Made by a program: the position numbers and the translations under genes. A stretch of 48,214 nucleotides of DNA from Tetragenococcus sp041859945 (GTDB lineage: Bacteria; Bacillota; Bacilli; Lactobacillales; Enterococcaceae): NCBI GenBank assembly GCA_041859945.1, contig JBFLGC010000018.1, positions 1 through 48,214 of the forward strand, in the 5' to 3' direction. Below, in pieces: positions 30,793 to 39,792 of this stretch (positions are counted from its first letter, which is position 1; each line of letters starts with the position of its first letter). The notes under the pieces are model-generated. The model made no database searches. It was not told the DNA's origin and saw nothing but the letters and a program-made list of their open reading frames with translations.

Positions 30793-33633
30793 GTGTTAAA
30801 ACAATCGATAAAGAACATTATAAAAAACGTTTGTTTAGGAGGCGTAGTTGGGACGCTTATATTTATCACGCCAACAGCACTAGTTGTTCTGGCAGATGAA
30901 GATACGACCTATCATTCTTTTATTGAAGAAAATGCGAGTGTCGCATATTTTGATGGGCAAGAGAAGGTAATGGACAAAGACCTTTCGATCAGTAATCAAA
31001 AAAGTATAGAAACAACGATTCAAGTTCCTAAAACGGCTTTATATTTTTTGGATGTTTCTTATACTTTGGAGACAGAAAGCGTGTTGCCAACGCAAATTTC
31101 TTTAAGTGTTAATGGCGATATCCCTTATCAAGAACTAGCCAACCTTCAATTTAAAGATAATTGGCAACTAGGAACAGAGGTTGAATTAGATCGCTATGGC
31201 AATGAAATTGCGCCTAAAGCCAACGCCTGCCATGAACGTAAGTCTAGCTTATTATACGACCCCAGCTATTATGTGGAAGAACCTTTAGCTATTCTTTTAC
31301 AGGCTGGAGAAAATACGTTGACTTTCACTAGCGTTGAAGGAGGTGTCACGATCCACAGTCTAACTGTCGAAGGTAAGACTGAAACGGGATCCTTTGATCT
31401 TGCCGCTGATCCGGATGAAAAAGTAACCGGTGAAAAGCGTGTTGTGACTGAAGCAGAAAATATCACACAACAAAATGCTTCATCTATTCACCCTAGTGCC
31501 GCTTTTGATGATAATTTGACTCCCTATAACTCGACAAAGCGAGTATTGAATTTCTTAGATGGAACTTCTTTTTCTAGTGCTGGAGATAAGGTCAGCTATG
31601 AAGTTGAGATAAAAGAGAGCGGTTATTACTATCTGACTCTAAACTATCGTCAAGATGCCAAAATAGATTTTCCAGTATTTGTAAATATTGCTATCAATGA
31701 TGAGATACCGAGCCAAAGTTTACAAGCCCAGCCGATTCCTTATCGGAGTTCTTTTGGAGAATACACTCTATTGAATAAGGAAAATGACCAGCAATTGCCG
31801 ATTTATTTGGAAAAAGGGAAGCAGCAAGTCAGTTTACAAATCACGGCTAGTCCGACTGGCGAAATTTTGACCAGAGTTGCTGCAATAATCAAAGAAATGC
31901 AAGCTTTATCATTAGAAGTCGATAATTTATTGGGAAGTAATGTCGACAAAAACCGAGATATCGATTTGGAAAGTTATTTGCCAGGCACTTTGGCTAAGTT
32001 GGATGCTTGGACCCAGGAATTAGCAGGATTTGAAAAAAGCACTCAAGAAGTCGCAGGTGTCGATGAAACTCCAGGAGCTTTTGCGCAGTTGACGATTGCT
32101 AGAAAGCAGTTGGAAGCGTTACAAGAAAAGCCACGTAAATTAGCTAATCGCATCAATGAATTATCAAAAGATGCTGGATCAATCGCAGCAAATTTGGCCA
32201 CTCTTTTACAGGATGCGACAAATCACGGACTTTCTATCGATCAACTTGTTTTCCATCAGGCCGAAAAAACAGAAATTGACAAGCCTGGATTGTTCAATAA
32301 AGCTTCTAATTCCTTTAAACGATTCGTCAATTCGTTTGGACAACAAGATTATACAGTGGATTCGGAATCTGATAATATCCAAGTTTGGGTCAATCGTCCA
32401 CGCCAATATGTCGAAATGATGCAGCAAATGGTCGATCAAGATTTTACCAGTCAGACTGGGATCAAAGTGGATCTATCTTTGATGCCTGATGCCAATAAAT
32501 TGATCTTGGCTAATGCTTCTGGTACAGCGCCTGATGTGGCTTTAGGTGTGAACTATGCAATGCCATTTGATATGGGGATCCGGGATGCTTTGGTGGATCT
32601 TTCACAGTTTGACGGTTATGAAGAACTGATGACGGAATATCCAGAAAAATTGTTGAAACCAGCGATGATCGGGTCTAAGGTATTTGCAATACCAGAAACA
32701 ATGAATTTTTACGTGTTGTTTTATCGTACCGATGTTTTGAAATCGTTAGGTCTTGAGGTTCCGGATACGATGGAAGATTTGATCGAAATGTTGCCGGCGC
32801 TAAATCAACGCGGCATGAGTGCCTTTTATCCGACAGCAACTTTAGGGACTTCTTTTAAGATCTTTCCATGGACCATGCCAGTCGTTTATCAAAATGGCGG
32901 CAGCTTTTACACCGAGGATATTACCAAAACGGGCTTGAATAAAGATGTAACGATCGATGGGATGCAAGCTTTGACAGATCTGTTTACGATTTATAATATG
33001 CCTAAAGATGTTCCTAGCTTTTATCAACAATTTCGTGATGGATCGGTACCGATCGGTGTTGCTGATTATGGCAATTATAATCTGATCGTAAATGCCGCTC
33101 CTGAAATCGCCAATGTGTGGGATATCGCTCTGATGCCAGGCTATGAAAATAGTGAAGGTGAAGTCGAACGTTTTTCTTCAGGCGGAGCTGAAAGTGCCAT
33201 CATGTTTGAAAGTTCTGAAGATCAAGAGGATGCTTGGCAATTCATGCAGTGGTGGTTGTCAGCGTCTGTCCAACAAGAATTCGGGACTAATTTACAAATG
33301 ACTTATGGCAATGAATATATGTGGAATAGTGCCAATCAAAAGGCCTTCCAAGAATTGCCGTGGCCATCGACCGATAAGAATGTGATCTTGGCCCAGTCGG
33401 AATGGATCGAGGAAGTCCCACGAGTTTTAGGGTCTTACATGACTGAACGTGAAGTAAGTAATGTTTATAATTCTGTAGTCGTGGATGGTAAAAATCTGAG
33501 AAAGGCCATTGATTTGTCTACAAAGCGGATCAACCGTGAAACGTTACGAAAGTTAGAAGAATTCGGGTATTATTCGGATGGCGAGATGATCTTACCTTAT
33601 CCAATGCCAGAAGAAAAGGAGGGGGATAAGTAA
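30793..33633 (+). CDS. Very large extracellular solute-binding protein with two N-terminal beta-sandwich domains
   Basis: The 946-aa product has four parts. Residues ~1-33 are a basic N-terminus plus hydrophobic helix without a lipobox cysteine. Residues ~35-205 and ~217-365 are two similar galactose-binding-like (CBM35-like) domains. A helical linker spans ~370-520. From ~528 on comes an SBP family 1 domain (IQVWVNRPRQYVEMM, ANASGTAPDVALGVNY, GGAESAIMFESSEDQEDAWQF). Ordinary sugar-binding lipoproteins are ~420-480 aa, so half of this one is extra. The GTG start has AAGGAGG 10 nt upstream. It ends one base before the permease gene. Likely role: capture of arabino- or galacto-oligosaccharides, perhaps docking the glycan with the extra domains. 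No ATPase is nearby. Domain calls are by eye. Confidence 0.85.
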   Translation: MLKQSIKNIIKNVCLGGVVGTLIFITPTALVVLADEDTTYHSFIEENASVAYFDGQEKVMDKDLSISNQKSIETTIQVPKTALYFLDVSYTLETESVLPTQISLSVNGDIPYQELANLQFKDNWQLGTEVELDRYGNEIAPKANACHERKSSLLYDPSYYVEEPLAILLQAGENTLTFTSVEGGVTIHSLTVEGKTETGSFDLAADPDEKVTGEKRVVTEAENITQQNASSIHPSAAFDDNLTPYNSTKRVLNFLDGTSFSSAGDKVSYEVEIKESGYYYLTLNYRQDAKIDFPVFVNIAINDEIPSQSLQAQPIPYRSSFGEYTLLNKENDQQLPIYLEKGKQQVSLQITASPTGEILTRVAAIIKEMQALSLEVDNLLGSNVDKNRDIDLESYLPGTLAKLDAWTQELAGFEKSTQEVAGVDETPGAFAQLTIARKQLEALQEKPRKLANRINELSKDAGSIAANLATLLQDATNHGLSIDQLVFHQAEKTEIDKPGLFNKASNSFKRFVNSFGQQDYTVDSESDNIQVWVNRPRQYVEMMQQMVDQDFTSQTGIKVDLSLMPDANKLILANASGTAPDVALGVNYAMPFDMGIRDALVDLSQFDGYEELMTEYPEKLLKPAMIGSKVFAIPETMNFYVLFYRTDVLKSLGLEVPDTMEDLIEMLPALNQRGMSAFYPTATLGTSFKIFPWTMPVVYQNGGSFYTEDITKTGLNKDVTIDGMQALTDLFTIYNMPKDVPSFYQQFRDGSVPIGVADYGNYNLIVNAAPEIANVWDIALMPGYENSEGEVERFSSGGAESAIMFESSEDQEDAWQFMQWWLSASVQQEFGTNLQMTYGNEYMWNSANQKAFQELPWPSTDKNVILAQSEWIEEVPRVLGSYMTEREVSNVYNSVVVDGKNLRKAIDLSTKRINRETLRKLEEFGYYSDGEMILPYPMPEEKEGDK

Positions 33634-33634
33634 A

Positions 33635-34513
33635 GTGAAACACACAAAGAAAACGCCTTACCTATTTTTACTTCCTTACATCCTCATGTTTTTAGTTTTT
33701 ATCGTGGTTCCGGTAGTGATTGCGATCGGTCTTTCGTTTACCAATTTTAATACGATTCAAAAACCGGAATTTGTTGGCTTTTTGAATTATATCAACTTGT
33801 TGACGCAAGATGAGATCTTTATGCAATATGTTTTACCTAATACTGTCGTTTTTGCTGTTATTGTAGGACCAGGAGGGTATATTTTAGGCTTCTTACTGGC
33901 TTGGGTGTTAGCGCAACTTCCTAAAATCCCACGCACGATCTTGGCTTTGATTTTTTATTCACCTTCAATGACTTCTGGGGTCGCAATGACAGTTGTTTGG
34001 CGGATCCTATTTAGCGGGAACTCTTCAGGATATATCAATAGTGTCTTGATGCGATTAGGGATCATCAACAATCCAATCATTTGGACCACCGATTCAAAAT
34101 TTATCTTGCCGATCATGATCCTGATTGGTCTCTGGGGCAGTATGGGAGTTGGCTTTTTGGCCATGATGGCCGGCGTATTGAACGGTGACGAAGAGTTGTA
34201 TGAGGCAGCGGCTATCGATGGGGTCACCAATCGTTTCCAAGAATTGATCTATATCACGATTCCATCAATGAAGCCACAAATGCTATTTGGTGCCGTAATG
34301 GCAATAGTCAATGCTTTTTCAAATGGTTTGATCGGGACCCAATTGACTGGTGCCAATCCGGTTACTGGTTCATATGCAGGACAATTAGTCGTCAACCACA
34401 TTGAAGATTACGGCTTTTTACGCTATGAAATGGGCTATGCGGCCGCTGTTTCAGTTGTTTTATTACTTATGATCTATGTCTTTTCATATTTTGCTAAAAA
34501 ACTATTTGGCTAA
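33635..34513 (+). CDS. Carbohydrate ABC transporter permease (MalF/UgpA type), importer 1
   Basis: The 292-aa, six-helix permease begins with a cytoplasmic KHTKKTPY stretch, then TM1 (LFLLPYILMFLVFIVVPVVI). The cytoplasmic EAA loop that contacts the ATPase reads ELYEAAAIDGVTNRFQELIYITIP. GTG 33635 is used: GGAGGGGG is just upstream and the preceding gene's TAA ends two bases earlier. It pairs with the permease at 34530, and the 946-aa binding protein is the natural partner. No ATP-binding subunit is encoded in the window, as is usual for importers energised by a shared MsmX/MsmK ATPase. Confidence 0.93.
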   Translation: MKHTKKTPYLFLLPYILMFLVFIVVPVVIAIGLSFTNFNTIQKPEFVGFLNYINLLTQDEIFMQYVLPNTVVFAVIVGPGGYILGFLLAWVLAQLPKIPRTILALIFYSPSMTSGVAMTVVWRILFSGNSSGYINSVLMRLGIINNPIIWTTDSKFILPIMILIGLWGSMGVGFLAMMAGVLNGDEELYEAAAIDGVTNRFQELIYITIPSMKPQMLFGAVMAIVNAFSNGLIGTQLTGANPVTGSYAGQLVVNHIEDYGFLRYEMGYAAAVSVVLLLMIYVFSYFAKKLFG

Positions 34514-34529
34514 GAGAGGAGTTTTAAGT

Positions 34530-35399
34530 GTGTCTGTAAGAAGAAGTGGGATCAACCCCAAAAAGTTTGACAAAAGTCAAATCAAATTTTACATCATTTT
34601 AGCTCCTTTTGTGGCTTTTATGTTGTTACCAATTATTTTTATCTTTAATCATGCTTTTAAACCGATGCAAGAACTGTTTGCTTTTCCACCGCGTTTTTTC
34701 GTACAGCGACCGAGCTTTGAGAACTTCAACAATTTGTTTAAAGCAGCAGAATTATCCAATATTCCTTTGAGTCGCTATATCTTTAATTCGATCGTAGTCA
34801 CAGTGATCGTCGTTTTCTTCTCAGTATTTATTTCATCTTTAGCCGCTTATGCCTTATCAAAGTTGGATTTCAAGTTGAAAAATGCAGGAATGGAAATCAA
34901 TAATGCAGCGTTGATGTTTGTTCCGACAGCGGTGATGATTCCCCGTTATTTGGTGATCAATGTCTTACATTTAGAAGACAATTATTTGGGACATATCTTG
35001 CCTTTAGTAGCCATGCCAGTGGGACTTTTTTTGATCAAGCAATTTATCGACCAAATCCCAGATGAATTGATCGAGGCGGCAATCGTTGATGGAGCCGATC
35101 AATTTACGATTTTTCGCAAAATCATTATCCCTTTGACCAAACCTGCCATCGCCACCGCAGCTTTACTTGTCTTTCAAGGCGTTTGGAACAATATCGAAAC
35201 CTCGCAATTATATATGACAAGTGATTCATTACGAACTTTGGCTTTTTATTTAAATACCTTTGCGTCTCAAACAAATAATGTCGTTGGGCAAGGGATCGCG
35301 GCGGCAGCTTCATTGATCATGTTTTTACCAAACTTGCTTTTATTTATCATTTTACAAAGTAATGTGATGAACACTATGTCACATTCTGGACTGAAATAG
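34530..35399 (+). CDS. Carbohydrate ABC transporter permease (MalG/UgpE type), importer 1
   Basis: The 289-aa inner-membrane permease has six predicted helices starting at FYIILAPFVAFMLLPIIFIF. It has the EAA loop ELIEAAIVDGADQFTIFRKIIIP and the MalG-type C-terminus (FLPNLLLFIILQSNVMNTMSHSGLK). GTG 34530 is chosen because AGAGAGGAG (34513-34521) lies before it; an ORF opening at 34476 would overlap the upstream permease gene without a ribosome site. It forms the second half of the channel with the protein at 33635. The NHL/Yip1 gene begins 12 nt downstream, pointing to a single transcript. Confidence 0.93.
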   Translation: MSVRRSGINPKKFDKSQIKFYIILAPFVAFMLLPIIFIFNHAFKPMQELFAFPPRFFVQRPSFENFNNLFKAAELSNIPLSRYIFNSIVVTVIVVFFSVFISSLAAYALSKLDFKLKNAGMEINNAALMFVPTAVMIPRYLVINVLHLEDNYLGHILPLVAMPVGLFLIKQFIDQIPDELIEAAIVDGADQFTIFRKIIIPLTKPAIATAALLVFQGVWNNIETSQLYMTSDSLRTLAFYLNTFASQTNNVVGQGIAAAASLIMFLPNLLLFIILQSNVMNTMSHSGLK

Positions 35400-35410
35400 G
35401 GGGAGATATT

Positions 35411-37459
35411 GTGAAAAGAAAAAGTGTTACCACATTTTTTGTAGCGTTTGTCATTCTATTTATCTCTCTTTTTGTCGATCCAAGGAATGTACGAGCTGAA
35501 GATGTTTTTAAAACATTTACGGAAAACGGGTATGGCGACCTTGTCCAAACTCAAGACGCCTATTCAGCGATGAAAACACTCTCTGTTTTTGATGGTGAGA
35601 CCTTAAATAAGCCAGCTGATATGAAGTTTGGCCCAAATGGAGATATCTTTATCGCTGATGCAGGTAATAATCGGATCGTCGTTATCGCTAAAGATGGGTC
35701 TCTAAACCGCATCATAGAACACCCAGATTTTGGCCATCCTAATGGGTTATTTGTCGATGAAGAGAACCAACTCTATGTAGCCGATGATTCTGCAAATAAG
35801 ATTTTTCTATTCGACGATAAGGATCAACTGATCCATACTTTTGAAAAACCTGAGTCTTTGTCCTTTGGCGAAAAGGCAACTTTCACGCCCACCAAATTGA
35901 CCGTTGATTCTAGAGGCAATATTTATGCTTTATCGCGTGGAAATAACAACGGGTTAATCATGTTAAACAAAGATGTGGAGGGTGAATTCTTAGGCTACTT
36001 TGCTCCTAATGCGACTTCTAATAGTTTATTGACATCGTTTCGTAAATTGATTTTCTCTGATGAACAACTTGATAAGATGTTAAGTACGACACCAGACAGT
36101 GCGGCTAATGTGACGATCGACGAACGGGGACTTATTTATACCGTCACTCCGAATGAAAATTCAAGTAATGTCATCAAGAAATTAAATATGGGGGGCACCA
36201 ACCTTCTACAAGACAATTATATTTATTTTCCAAGTAGTATTGCTATCGGTCAATTCGATAATATCTTTGTCCTTGGGGAAGATGGCTATATTTATGAATA
36301 TACGAGCGAAGGCGAATTTTTATTCATGTTAGCTGGGAAAGATGATGGCAAACAAAGACGTGGCTTGTTAGGTAAAGGAGCGGCAATTTTAGTTGATGAC
36401 CAAGATACGATCTATACCTTGGATGAAAAGAAGAATGAAATTCAACTATTTACTCCGACAGAGTTTACGAACACGTTGCATCAAGCTTTAGACTTGTATC
36501 AAAATGGACGTTATGTTGAAAGTAAAGAACCTTGGACCGAGGTTTTGAATATGAACTCGCAATTTGATTTTGCCAACCTCGGGATCGGTGAAGCTTATTA
36601 TAAAGAAGAAAATTATCCGCAGGCCATGCGGTCATTTAGAAGAGCCAAGGATAAATCAGGATATTCCGATGCTTTCTGGGAAGTGCGTAATGTTTGGATA
36701 CGGGAAAATGTGATCCATGTCATGGCTGCGCTTATCATTATTTTCATTTTATTTAAAGTTATCAAAAAATGGCTATTTAAGACCAAAATGGGCCATACTG
36801 TTCGTAAGTATTGGCATAGCTTTACTTCGCTTAAGCTAGTCAAAGAAATTCGCTTTTTAGGTTATTATTGGTTACATCCTCTAGATGGAACTTATGGTAT
36901 TCGTAAAGAAAAAAGGACTAGTTATCTTTCTAGTTTTATCATTGGGATCATCGCCCTATTTATCTATATTGTAAACAAATATTATAGCGGTTTTGTATTC
37001 CGCTATACCAAAGACGGTGTCTATACCTTACTACAAGATATTGGTTTTGTATCACTGATTTTTTTCGCTGTCGTGATAGCGACTTATCTGGTATGTACGA
37101 TTTCTGATGGATCAGCGACTTTCAGACAATTATTGCATGGTTTTCTTTACAGCCTGAGTCCTTACATTTTCATCAAACCATTTGTGATCTTGGTAAGCAA
37201 TGGGTTAACTTTAAATGAATCATTTGTTTTACAAATGGCCAATATAGTAATCTACACTTGGATGATCGTTTTGTTCTTTTTATCGATCAAAGAATTGAAT
37301 GAATATAGCTTCCGACAAACAGTAAAAATCATCTTCTTGAGTGCTTTTACGCTCTTTATTGCTGCTTTATCAGTGTTTATTTTGTATTCTTTGTTCCAAC
37401 AACTATTTTCCTTTATTTCATCCCTATATGGAGAGGTGGTGCATCGTTTTGGACATTAA
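35411..37459 (+). CDS. Membrane protein with NHL beta-propeller, TPR and Yip1-type domains
   Basis: The 682-aa protein has an N-terminal signal/anchor helix (TTFFVAFVILFISLFVDP). NHL-type repeats run over residues ~60-355: MKFGPNGDIFIADAGNNRIV, then NGLFVDEENQLYVADDSANKI, LTVDSRGNIYAL and LVDDQDTIYTLDEKKNEIQLF. A TPR-like region covers ~357-430 (ALDLYQNGRYVESKEPWTEVL, GEAYYKEENYPQAMRSFRRA). About six membrane helices from ~437 to the end resemble Yip1-family integral membrane domains. So a large extracellular sensor-like propeller is tethered to a membrane bundle. GTG 35411 follows GGGGAG. Being inside the importer operon, it may organise or gate the transporters or bind glycan. The function is unknown to me and the role is inference. 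Confidence 0.82.
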   Translation: MKRKSVTTFFVAFVILFISLFVDPRNVRAEDVFKTFTENGYGDLVQTQDAYSAMKTLSVFDGETLNKPADMKFGPNGDIFIADAGNNRIVVIAKDGSLNRIIEHPDFGHPNGLFVDEENQLYVADDSANKIFLFDDKDQLIHTFEKPESLSFGEKATFTPTKLTVDSRGNIYALSRGNNNGLIMLNKDVEGEFLGYFAPNATSNSLLTSFRKLIFSDEQLDKMLSTTPDSAANVTIDERGLIYTVTPNENSSNVIKKLNMGGTNLLQDNYIYFPSSIAIGQFDNIFVLGEDGYIYEYTSEGEFLFMLAGKDDGKQRRGLLGKGAAILVDDQDTIYTLDEKKNEIQLFTPTEFTNTLHQALDLYQNGRYVESKEPWTEVLNMNSQFDFANLGIGEAYYKEENYPQAMRSFRRAKDKSGYSDAFWEVRNVWIRENVIHVMAALIIIFILFKVIKKWLFKTKMGHTVRKYWHSFTSLKLVKEIRFLGYYWLHPLDGTYGIRKEKRTSYLSSFIIGIIALFIYIVNKYYSGFVFRYTKDGVYTLLQDIGFVSLIFFAVVIATYLVCTISDGSATFRQLLHGFLYSLSPYIFIKPFVILVSNGLTLNESFVLQMANIVIYTWMIVLFFLSIKELNEYSFRQTVKIIFLSAFTLFIAALSVFILYSLFQQLFSFISSLYGEVVHRFGH

Positions 37460-37832
37460 AGCATTTTTGAAAAAAAACTTACGGTTGATTTTATATGTTG
37501 TCCTGGTGGTGGGTGTCACAATCTATTTATTTGTGGCAACGTCAGGAGAGAAAACGACATCTCAAGCACCAATGACAAACACCAATCCTAATCCGAGCCT
37601 CACGGTGGATAGTGAGGAAACAACGGAGACAACTGAAGACTCCACGGTTGAAGGTGAAGAGGAGATCACAGAAGAACCCGAAGAAAACTTTGTCAGTGAT
37701 GAAGTGAGTATGGAGAGAAGACCATCGAAAAATAGCCGAAAACGGCCAATATCAACTTTATTTAAAGGAAGAAAATTTATCGATCATTATTCGAGAAAAA
37801 CAAAGTGGTGCGGTCATGTACTCCACGGTTGA
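37449..37832 (+). CDS. DUF5696-type protein, N-terminal fragment (frameshifted gene)
   Basis: The first 127 codons belong to a gene that originally ran to 39792. TTG 37449 follows GGAGAGGTGG and overlaps the end of the Yip1-type gene. The peptide begins LDIKAFLKKNLRLILYVVLVV, a basic start and one membrane helix, then a long acidic Ser/Thr/Glu linker (~residues 38-85). After VSMER (about 37715) the reading becomes nonsense and stops at 37832. From about 37717 the other frame encodes the expected continuation, IAENGQYQLYLKEENLSIII. One extra base, for example in the A-run at 37728-37732, explains it. As sequenced the product would be an anchor without its domain. Confidence 0.75.
   Translation: MDIKAFLKKNLRLILYVVLVVGVTIYLFVATSGEKTTSQAPMTNTNPNPSLTVDSEETTETTEDSTVEGEEEITEEPEENFVSDEVSMERRPSKNSRKRPISTLFKGRKFIDHYSRKTKWCGHVLHG
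37728..37732 (+). other. Probable +1 frameshift site (A5 run) in the DUF5696 gene
   Basis: Removing one A here converts TCG-AAA-AAT-AGC into TCG-AAA-ATA-GCC and joins both fragments into one frame. The shift could lie anywhere from about 37714 to 37732. It may be a real mutation or a base-calling error. Confidence 0.6.
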
Positions 37833-39792
37833 AAATCCTGAGAAGAGTAATGAAAAATGGAGTAATTTTGTCCAATCTCCTGTAGTCATTGAATATTTGG
37901 TAGGTACCAATATCGTTTATAGTCAGGCCGATATGAAAAGTGCGGACTTAGTTAAAGAAGTTCATGTTGCTGATAATGGGTTTAATGCGCATTTAAACTT
38001 TCGAGACCTAGGGATCTCTTTTGATCTAAAAGTGACTTTAGATGACCAAGGACTACAGGTTGAAGTTCCTGCTGACTCGATCCAAGAGGAAAATGAAAAG
38101 TTCGCCATTGGGAATTTATATCTATATCCATTTTTAGGTTATTCCAAAATGGATGAAGAGCCAGGCTACTTAGTGATCCCGGATGGTGCGGGTGCTTTGA
38201 TTTCACTAAAAGATCATTATGGCCAATATAGTCAGCCCTACTCGGAACCGGTTTATGGCACCAATTATGGAATCGATGATCCTTATGTTCTTTCGTTAAA
38301 AGAAGGACAGGTGACAACGAGTGAACCCAACACGGTCACAGCACCGATCTTTGGAATCGTCCATACCAATAAAGCATTAGGTTTTGTAGGCATCGTGGCA
38401 GAAGGCGATAATAATGCTACGATCGAAGCTTATCCAAATGGAGCGATCCTACCTTATAATTGGGCGACTAGTAAGTTTACCTATCGTCGTTTCTTTAATC
38501 AATCGACCAGTAAAGACAAAGGAACTATGGTCGTGCGACAAAAACAACGTAATTCTTTTGATGCTAAGATAGAGTACAAGTTTGTCTCAGGAGCGGATGC
38601 TGATTATGTGGGCTTGGCTAAAAACTATCGGACGTATCTTTTAGATAACGAGATCTTGACAGCCACAGATCATGCAGATGATTTTCAAATGAAACTGGAT
38701 TTCTTGAATGCGGATGTCAAAGAGGGATTATTGAAAGATTCCGTAGTAGCAATGACAAGTTTTGATGAAGTCGATCAAATCGTAGCTGACCTGCAAAAAG
38801 AAGGCCTTGATGACTTAACTGTCACTTTGAAAGGTTGGCAGGATAAAGGCATCTATGGTGGTTATGCACAAAGTAGCTATGAGGCTGAGAAAAAAGTAGG
38901 TGGAAATTCTGCCTTAAATCAACTATTGGAAAATTATAAAGGGAAAGTGCCTATTTATCTTTATGATGATGCCTTACGTTTTAATCCTGAAACACAAAAT
39001 AGTACATGGGTCGATTTAATGACAAAACTCAATAAACGAACATTGACCGAAGAAGTCCATGGTCAAAGATTTGAAGCTTTTAACTATTTACGACCGACAG
39101 AAACCCAAAAGCTATTAACTGAGCGGATAGACAGTCAATCTATCAAAAATCAACAAGGAATCCTATTAGCTGGTATCACGAATCACTTATTTTCTTATTC
39201 AGTTAGAGGAAAAGAATATGGTCGCGACCATACCTTGGAGCTTTATCAGGAAGCCATCGAATCAGCTAGTCAAACCCAAGATTTGTTGCTAGAAAATCCG
39301 ATCCAACCTTTCTGGAAATATACTGATCGATTGATCGATGTACCGATCGATTCATCAAACTATGTCTTTCAAGATCGTTCGATCCCATTTTTTGCAATAG
39401 CGTTAAAAGGCGTCGTGCCAAGATATGCAACTTATAGTAATTTTGTTGCGAACAAACAAGAATTCAAATTAAAATTACTGGAACAAGGTGTCAATCCTAG
39501 TTATCTTTTGACCGCAGAAAATCCTAGCGAACTCAATAATACGAATTCATCTGATGTCTATAGTTCAAAATTTGAAAACTATCAAAAAGAAATTGTGGCT
39601 TTGTACCAAGAATTACAAGCAGTCACGAACGAAATCGGTCCTACAATGATAGCTGATCATGAAGTAGAAGACAATCGTGTGATCGTAACCTATGAAAATG
39701 GAAAAAAATTACTATTGAATTATACTGATCAAGCGCAAACGATCGACGGCCAAGAAGTTACTGGTTATTCATATAAGGTGGTGTCACAATGA
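37816..39792 (+). CDS. DUF5696 domain protein, C-terminal part (frameshifted gene)
   Basis: This is the main body of the frameshifted gene that starts at 37449. Without the shift the product would be about 780 aa. The open frame with ATG 37816 gives 658 aa but has no ribosome site, and coding similarity clearly runs upstream of it to about 37717 in the same frame. Signature stretches are GYLVIPDGAGALISLKDHYG, SEPVYGTNYGIDDPYVLSLK and FTYRRFFNQSTSKDKGTMV. From ~residue 290 an alpha/beta region (VDQIVADLQKEGLDDLTVTLKGW) looks barrel-like, reminiscent of glycosidase folds. I recall the family as DUF5696, with no assigned activity. It lies outside the membrane if the N-terminal helix is its anchor. 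The stop overlaps the next permease start as ATGA. Confidence 0.8.
   Translation: MYSTVENPEKSNEKWSNFVQSPVVIEYLVGTNIVYSQADMKSADLVKEVHVADNGFNAHLNFRDLGISFDLKVTLDDQGLQVEVPADSIQEENEKFAIGNLYLYPFLGYSKMDEEPGYLVIPDGAGALISLKDHYGQYSQPYSEPVYGTNYGIDDPYVLSLKEGQVTTSEPNTVTAPIFGIVHTNKALGFVGIVAEGDNNATIEAYPNGAILPYNWATSKFTYRRFFNQSTSKDKGTMVVRQKQRNSFDAKIEYKFVSGADADYVGLAKNYRTYLLDNEILTATDHADDFQMKLDFLNADVKEGLLKDSVVAMTSFDEVDQIVADLQKEGLDDLTVTLKGWQDKGIYGGYAQSSYEAEKKVGGNSALNQLLENYKGKVPIYLYDDALRFNPETQNSTWVDLMTKLNKRTLTEEVHGQRFEAFNYLRPTETQKLLTERIDSQSIKNQQGILLAGITNHLFSYSVRGKEYGRDHTLELYQEAIESASQTQDLLLENPIQPFWKYTDRLIDVPIDSSNYVFQDRSIPFFAIALKGVVPRYATYSNFVANKQEFKLKLLEQGVNPSYLLTAENPSELNNTNSSDVYSSKFENYQKEIVALYQELQAVTNEIGPTMIADHEVEDNRVIVTYENGKKLLLNYTDQAQTIDGQEVTGYSYKVVSQ

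Noticed and set aside
37341..37450. Earlier start for the DUF5696 N-terminal fragment
   Set aside because: The extension lies inside the Yip1-type gene in another frame. TTG 37449 has the GGAGAGGTGG ribosome site.
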